NCBI RefSeq assembly: GCF_030453725.1
Contig: NZ_JAKDJU010000165.1
Location: 1-6,643, forward strand
Direction of reading: 5' to 3'
Length of the DNA: 6,643 nucleotides
Source of the DNA: Brevibacterium picturae
GTDB taxonomy: Bacteria > Actinomycetota > Actinomycetes > Actinomycetales > Brevibacteriaceae
Position 1 is the first letter of the stretch. Each line of letters opens with the position of its first letter. Below, piece after piece: positions 4,630 to 6,643 of the stretch. Below the pieces are notes generated by a model. That model saw only the letters and a program-made list of their open reading frames with translations. It ran no database searches and was not told the DNA's origin. A program made the translations under genes and the position numbers.

Positions 4630-6630
4630 ATGTCTTCACTGTTCCCGCATCTCTTCGAACCCATCACACTGGGCCGGCGGACCATCCGCAACCGCATCGT
4701 GTCCTCGGGCCATGACACCGTTCTCGACGATCACGGGATGATCGGCGATGACCTCGTGGCCTACCATGAAGCGCGAGCCCAGGGCGGCTGCGGACTCATC
4801 GTCCTCCAGGTCTCCGGCGTCCACGAGACCGCCCGCTATACGAATCACGTGCTCATGGCCACCGAGGACTCCTCGATGCCCGGCTATCGCGCCGTCGCCG
4901 AGGCGGTCCACCGTCATGGGACCACCATCTTCGCCCAGCTCTTCCACCCCGGCCGTGAGGTCATGGACGGCGAGCGCGGGATGGCACCGCGGGCCGTGGC
5001 ACCCAGCGACGAACCGCAGGAGCGCTTCAAGGTCGTCCCCGAGGCGCTGAGCACCGCCGTGATCAAGGAGATCATCGCCGGATATGCGACTGCGTCCAAG
5101 CGCATCGCCGACAGCGGCATCGACGGGGTCGAGATCGTGGCCAGCCACGGCTACCTGCCGATTCAGTTCTTCAATCCGAGGGTGAACACGCGCACCGACG
5201 AATACGGCGGCAGCCCGGCCAACCGGCGGCGCTTCCTCACCGAGGTCGTCGCCGGGGTCCGGGCGGCCGTCGGCCCCGATGTCGTGGTGGGACTGCGGAT
5301 CTCGGGGGAGGAGAAGACGGAGGACGGGCTCGTCGCGACCGAGGTCCTCGACCTCATCGAACACCTCAATGCGATGACGACAGGCAGCGGGGCCGGTGAC
5401 GAAGACGTGGACTGCCTCGACTACTTCTCGATCACGGCCGGGGACTCCTCGACCCTGCAGGGCGCGGTCCACATCGTCCCCTCGATGCAGATCGACCCGG
5501 CCTATGCCGCGAGCCTGTCCGAACAAGTCAAGAAGATCACCGACAAACCGGTGATGGTCGCCGGACGGATCAATCAGCCCCACGAGGCGGAGAAAGCCAT
5601 CGCCGAAGGGCGTACAGACATGGCGATCATGACCCGGGCGATGATCAGCGATCCCGCGATGGCCCGGAAGGCACAGCGCGATGACGTGGATGAGATCCGT
5701 GCCTGCATCGGCTGCAACCAGGCCTGCATCGGACACTTCCAGATGGGTGTGCCCATCTCCTGCATCCAATACCCCGAATCGGGCAGGGAACTGACGTTCC
5801 TGCCGCGGCCGAGGGTGAGGACCCGACGTCGTGTGCTCGTCATCGGGGGAGGCCCCGCCGGACTCAAGGCCGCAGCCGTGGCAGCAGAACAGGGAGATGA
5901 CGTCGTTCTCTGCGAACGGGAGCCCCACCTCGGCGGGGCGGTGCTGTTGGCTCAGGAGCTGCCCTACAGGGCCGAATTCGGGGGAGCCGCGACGAATCTG
6001 AGCGCCGAGGCACGACGAGCCGGTGTCGATATTCGGACGTCGACCACGGTGACTCAGGAGGTCCTCGACGGACTGGCGCCCGATCACGTCATCGTCGCGA
6101 CCGGTGCCGTCCAGCGCATGCCGCTGCTCGAGGTCGACGACGAGGCCGTTGTCGTCGGGGCGCGTGACTATCTGAGCACTCAGCCAGGACTTCCCGCCGG
6201 CCGGGTGCTCGTCACAGACTGGAAGGGCGACTGGATCGGGCTGGGCATCGCCCTGCGCCTGGCCGAGGCCAGGGTGCCGGTGACCTTGGCGACCGCGGCG
6301 AACTTCGCCGGAGCCGCAATCCAGCAGTACACGCGCACTCTGCTCATGTCCCAGGCCCTGCGAGCAGGAGTCGACTTCGTCAACGATGCCCGCCTGGTCG
6401 GGGTCGATGCCGACACCGGGTACCTGCAGTCGACACTGTGCGAGATCGTCCACGAAGTCGACGGCGTGGCAGCCACAATCGTCTCCGCTGCCCCACGGTC
6501 CGTGGCCCCCGACCTCGACTTCCGGTCCGCCAGCGTTCGCACCATCGGCGATGCCGTGGCACCGCGGACCGTGGAGGAAGCGGTCTTCGAAGGACTCGAG
6601 GCAGCGAGCAGTTTGGCCGCAGTCTCGTGA
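4630..6630 (+). CDS. FMN/4Fe-4S/FAD oxidoreductase, 2,4-dienoyl-CoA reductase or trimethylamine dehydrogenase family
   Basis: The 666-residue protein has the full layout of this family. Residues 1 to about 345 form an old-yellow-enzyme TIM barrel for FMN, opening with LFEPITLGRRTIRNRIV. Cys359, Cys362, Cys366 and Cys378 (C-x2-C-x3-C-x11-C) form the iron-sulfur site, and a C-terminal dinucleotide-binding region follows with G406-G-G408-P-A-G411 and Glu429. The active-site stretch H173-G-Y175-L-P-I-Q-F-F-N-P, then RTDEYGGS (188-195), keeps the His and Tyr of the family, and Arg223 matches the substrate-side Arg of trimethylamine dehydrogenase. Asp29 stands where that enzyme has the covalent-flavin Cys, and Phe370 where it has a substrate-bowl Trp, so FMN should be non-covalent and the substrate different. 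The second nucleotide-fold loop (DWKGDWIGLG) is non-canonical, as in the dehydrogenase branch. It probably acts in the cytosol on an enoyl or N-methylated compound; the substrate is unknown. Family assignment is firm. Confidence 0.9.
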   Translation: MSSLFPHLFEPITLGRRTIRNRIVSSGHDTVLDDHGMIGDDLVAYHEARAQGGCGLIVLQVSGVHETARYTNHVLMATEDSSMPGYRAVAEAVHRHGTTIFAQLFHPGREVMDGERGMAPRAVAPSDEPQERFKVVPEALSTAVIKEIIAGYATASKRIADSGIDGVEIVASHGYLPIQFFNPRVNTRTDEYGGSPANRRRFLTEVVAGVRAAVGPDVVVGLRISGEEKTEDGLVATEVLDLIEHLNAMTTGSGAGDEDVDCLDYFSITAGDSSTLQGAVHIVPSMQIDPAYAASLSEQVKKITDKPVMVAGRINQPHEAEKAIAEGRTDMAIMTRAMISDPAMARKAQRDDVDEIRACIGCNQACIGHFQMGVPISCIQYPESGRELTFLPRPRVRTRRRVLVIGGGPAGLKAAAVAAEQGDDVVLCEREPHLGGAVLLAQELPYRAEFGGAATNLSAEARRAGVDIRTSTTVTQEVLDGLAPDHVIVATGAVQRMPLLEVDDEAVVVGARDYLSTQPGLPAGRVLVTDWKGDWIGLGIALRLAEARVPVTLATAANFAGAAIQQYTRTLLMSQALRAGVDFVNDARLVGVDADTGYLQSTLCEIVHEVDGVAATIVSAAPRSVAPDLDFRSASVRTIGDAVAPRTVEEAVFEGLEAASSLAAVS

Positions 6631-6643
6631 GCATCGTGACGGA
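6627..6643 (+). CDS. Possible start of next gene, cut by the window edge
   Basis: A GTG at 6627-6629 overlaps the oxidoreductase stop codon in the four-base GTGA arrangement common in operons, and reads on as M-S-I-V-T to the edge. A second GTG lies at 6636-6638 in the same frame. Only about five residues are visible, so neither reality nor product can be judged. If real, it would be translationally coupled to the oxidoreductase and might be its functional partner. Confidence 0.3.

Noticed and set aside
4636..6453. A 605-codon open frame on the minus strand opposite the oxidoreductase gene
   Set aside because: It lies entirely opposite a gene with clear cofactor motifs. Its translation is rich in Asp, Gly, Arg and His, as expected for antisense of GC-rich coding DNA, and has no recognisable domain or ribosome binding site.

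Overview
The window reads as ordinary chromosomal DNA from a high-GC Gram-positive bacterium (Actinomycetota). The proteins look most like Micrococcales, and Brevibacterium is my best guess. This rests on the style of the SOD and DapB sequences, GC-rich third codon positions, GTG starts, actinobacterial-type promoter motifs and one apparently leaderless gene. I could not run a database search, so the genus is an inference. I see no rRNA, tRNA, CRISPR array, transposase, integrase or phage gene.

Layout. Positions 1-155 hold the control region of a superoxide dismutase gene (sodA, 156-782). It contains a candidate SigH/SigR-type stress promoter, a candidate housekeeping promoter overlapped by an inverted repeat, a small 5'UTR hairpin and a strong ribosome binding site. 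A GC-rich hairpin at 801-837 probably terminates sodA. Positions 840-990 carry no gene but hold nested, partly mutually exclusive inverted repeats. A GNAT acetyltransferase follows (1033-1680), apparently translated from a leaderless GTG. Then come dapB (lysine/diaminopimelate synthesis, 1721-2470) and a two-helix membrane protein with a TPR-like tail (2470-2928) that overlaps dapB by one base. On the minus strand, a multi-pass membrane protein of the HGSNAT-like/DUF418 type (4238-2925) runs head-on into that gene, and their stop codons overlap. A 391-base divergent intergenic region (4239-4629) contains several palindromes and the promoter region of a 666-residue flavin/iron-sulfur oxidoreductase of the 2,4-dienoyl-CoA reductase/trimethylamine dehydrogenase type (4630-6630). 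The window ends as a further gene may be starting, with a GTGA overlap.

How the genes fit together. dapB and the membrane TPR gene are almost certainly one transcriptional unit, possibly including the GNAT gene 40 bases upstream. sodA stands alone with its own promoter(s) and terminator. The DUF418-type gene and the oxidoreductase diverge from a shared control region and look like accessory cargo next to a housekeeping block. No obvious new multi-gene system is present. The best leads are the stress-type promoter on sodA, the structured element at 840-990, the palindromes in the divergent region, and the oxidoreductase, whose active site resembles trimethylamine dehydrogenase but lacks the covalent-flavin cysteine and an aromatic-bowl tryptophan.
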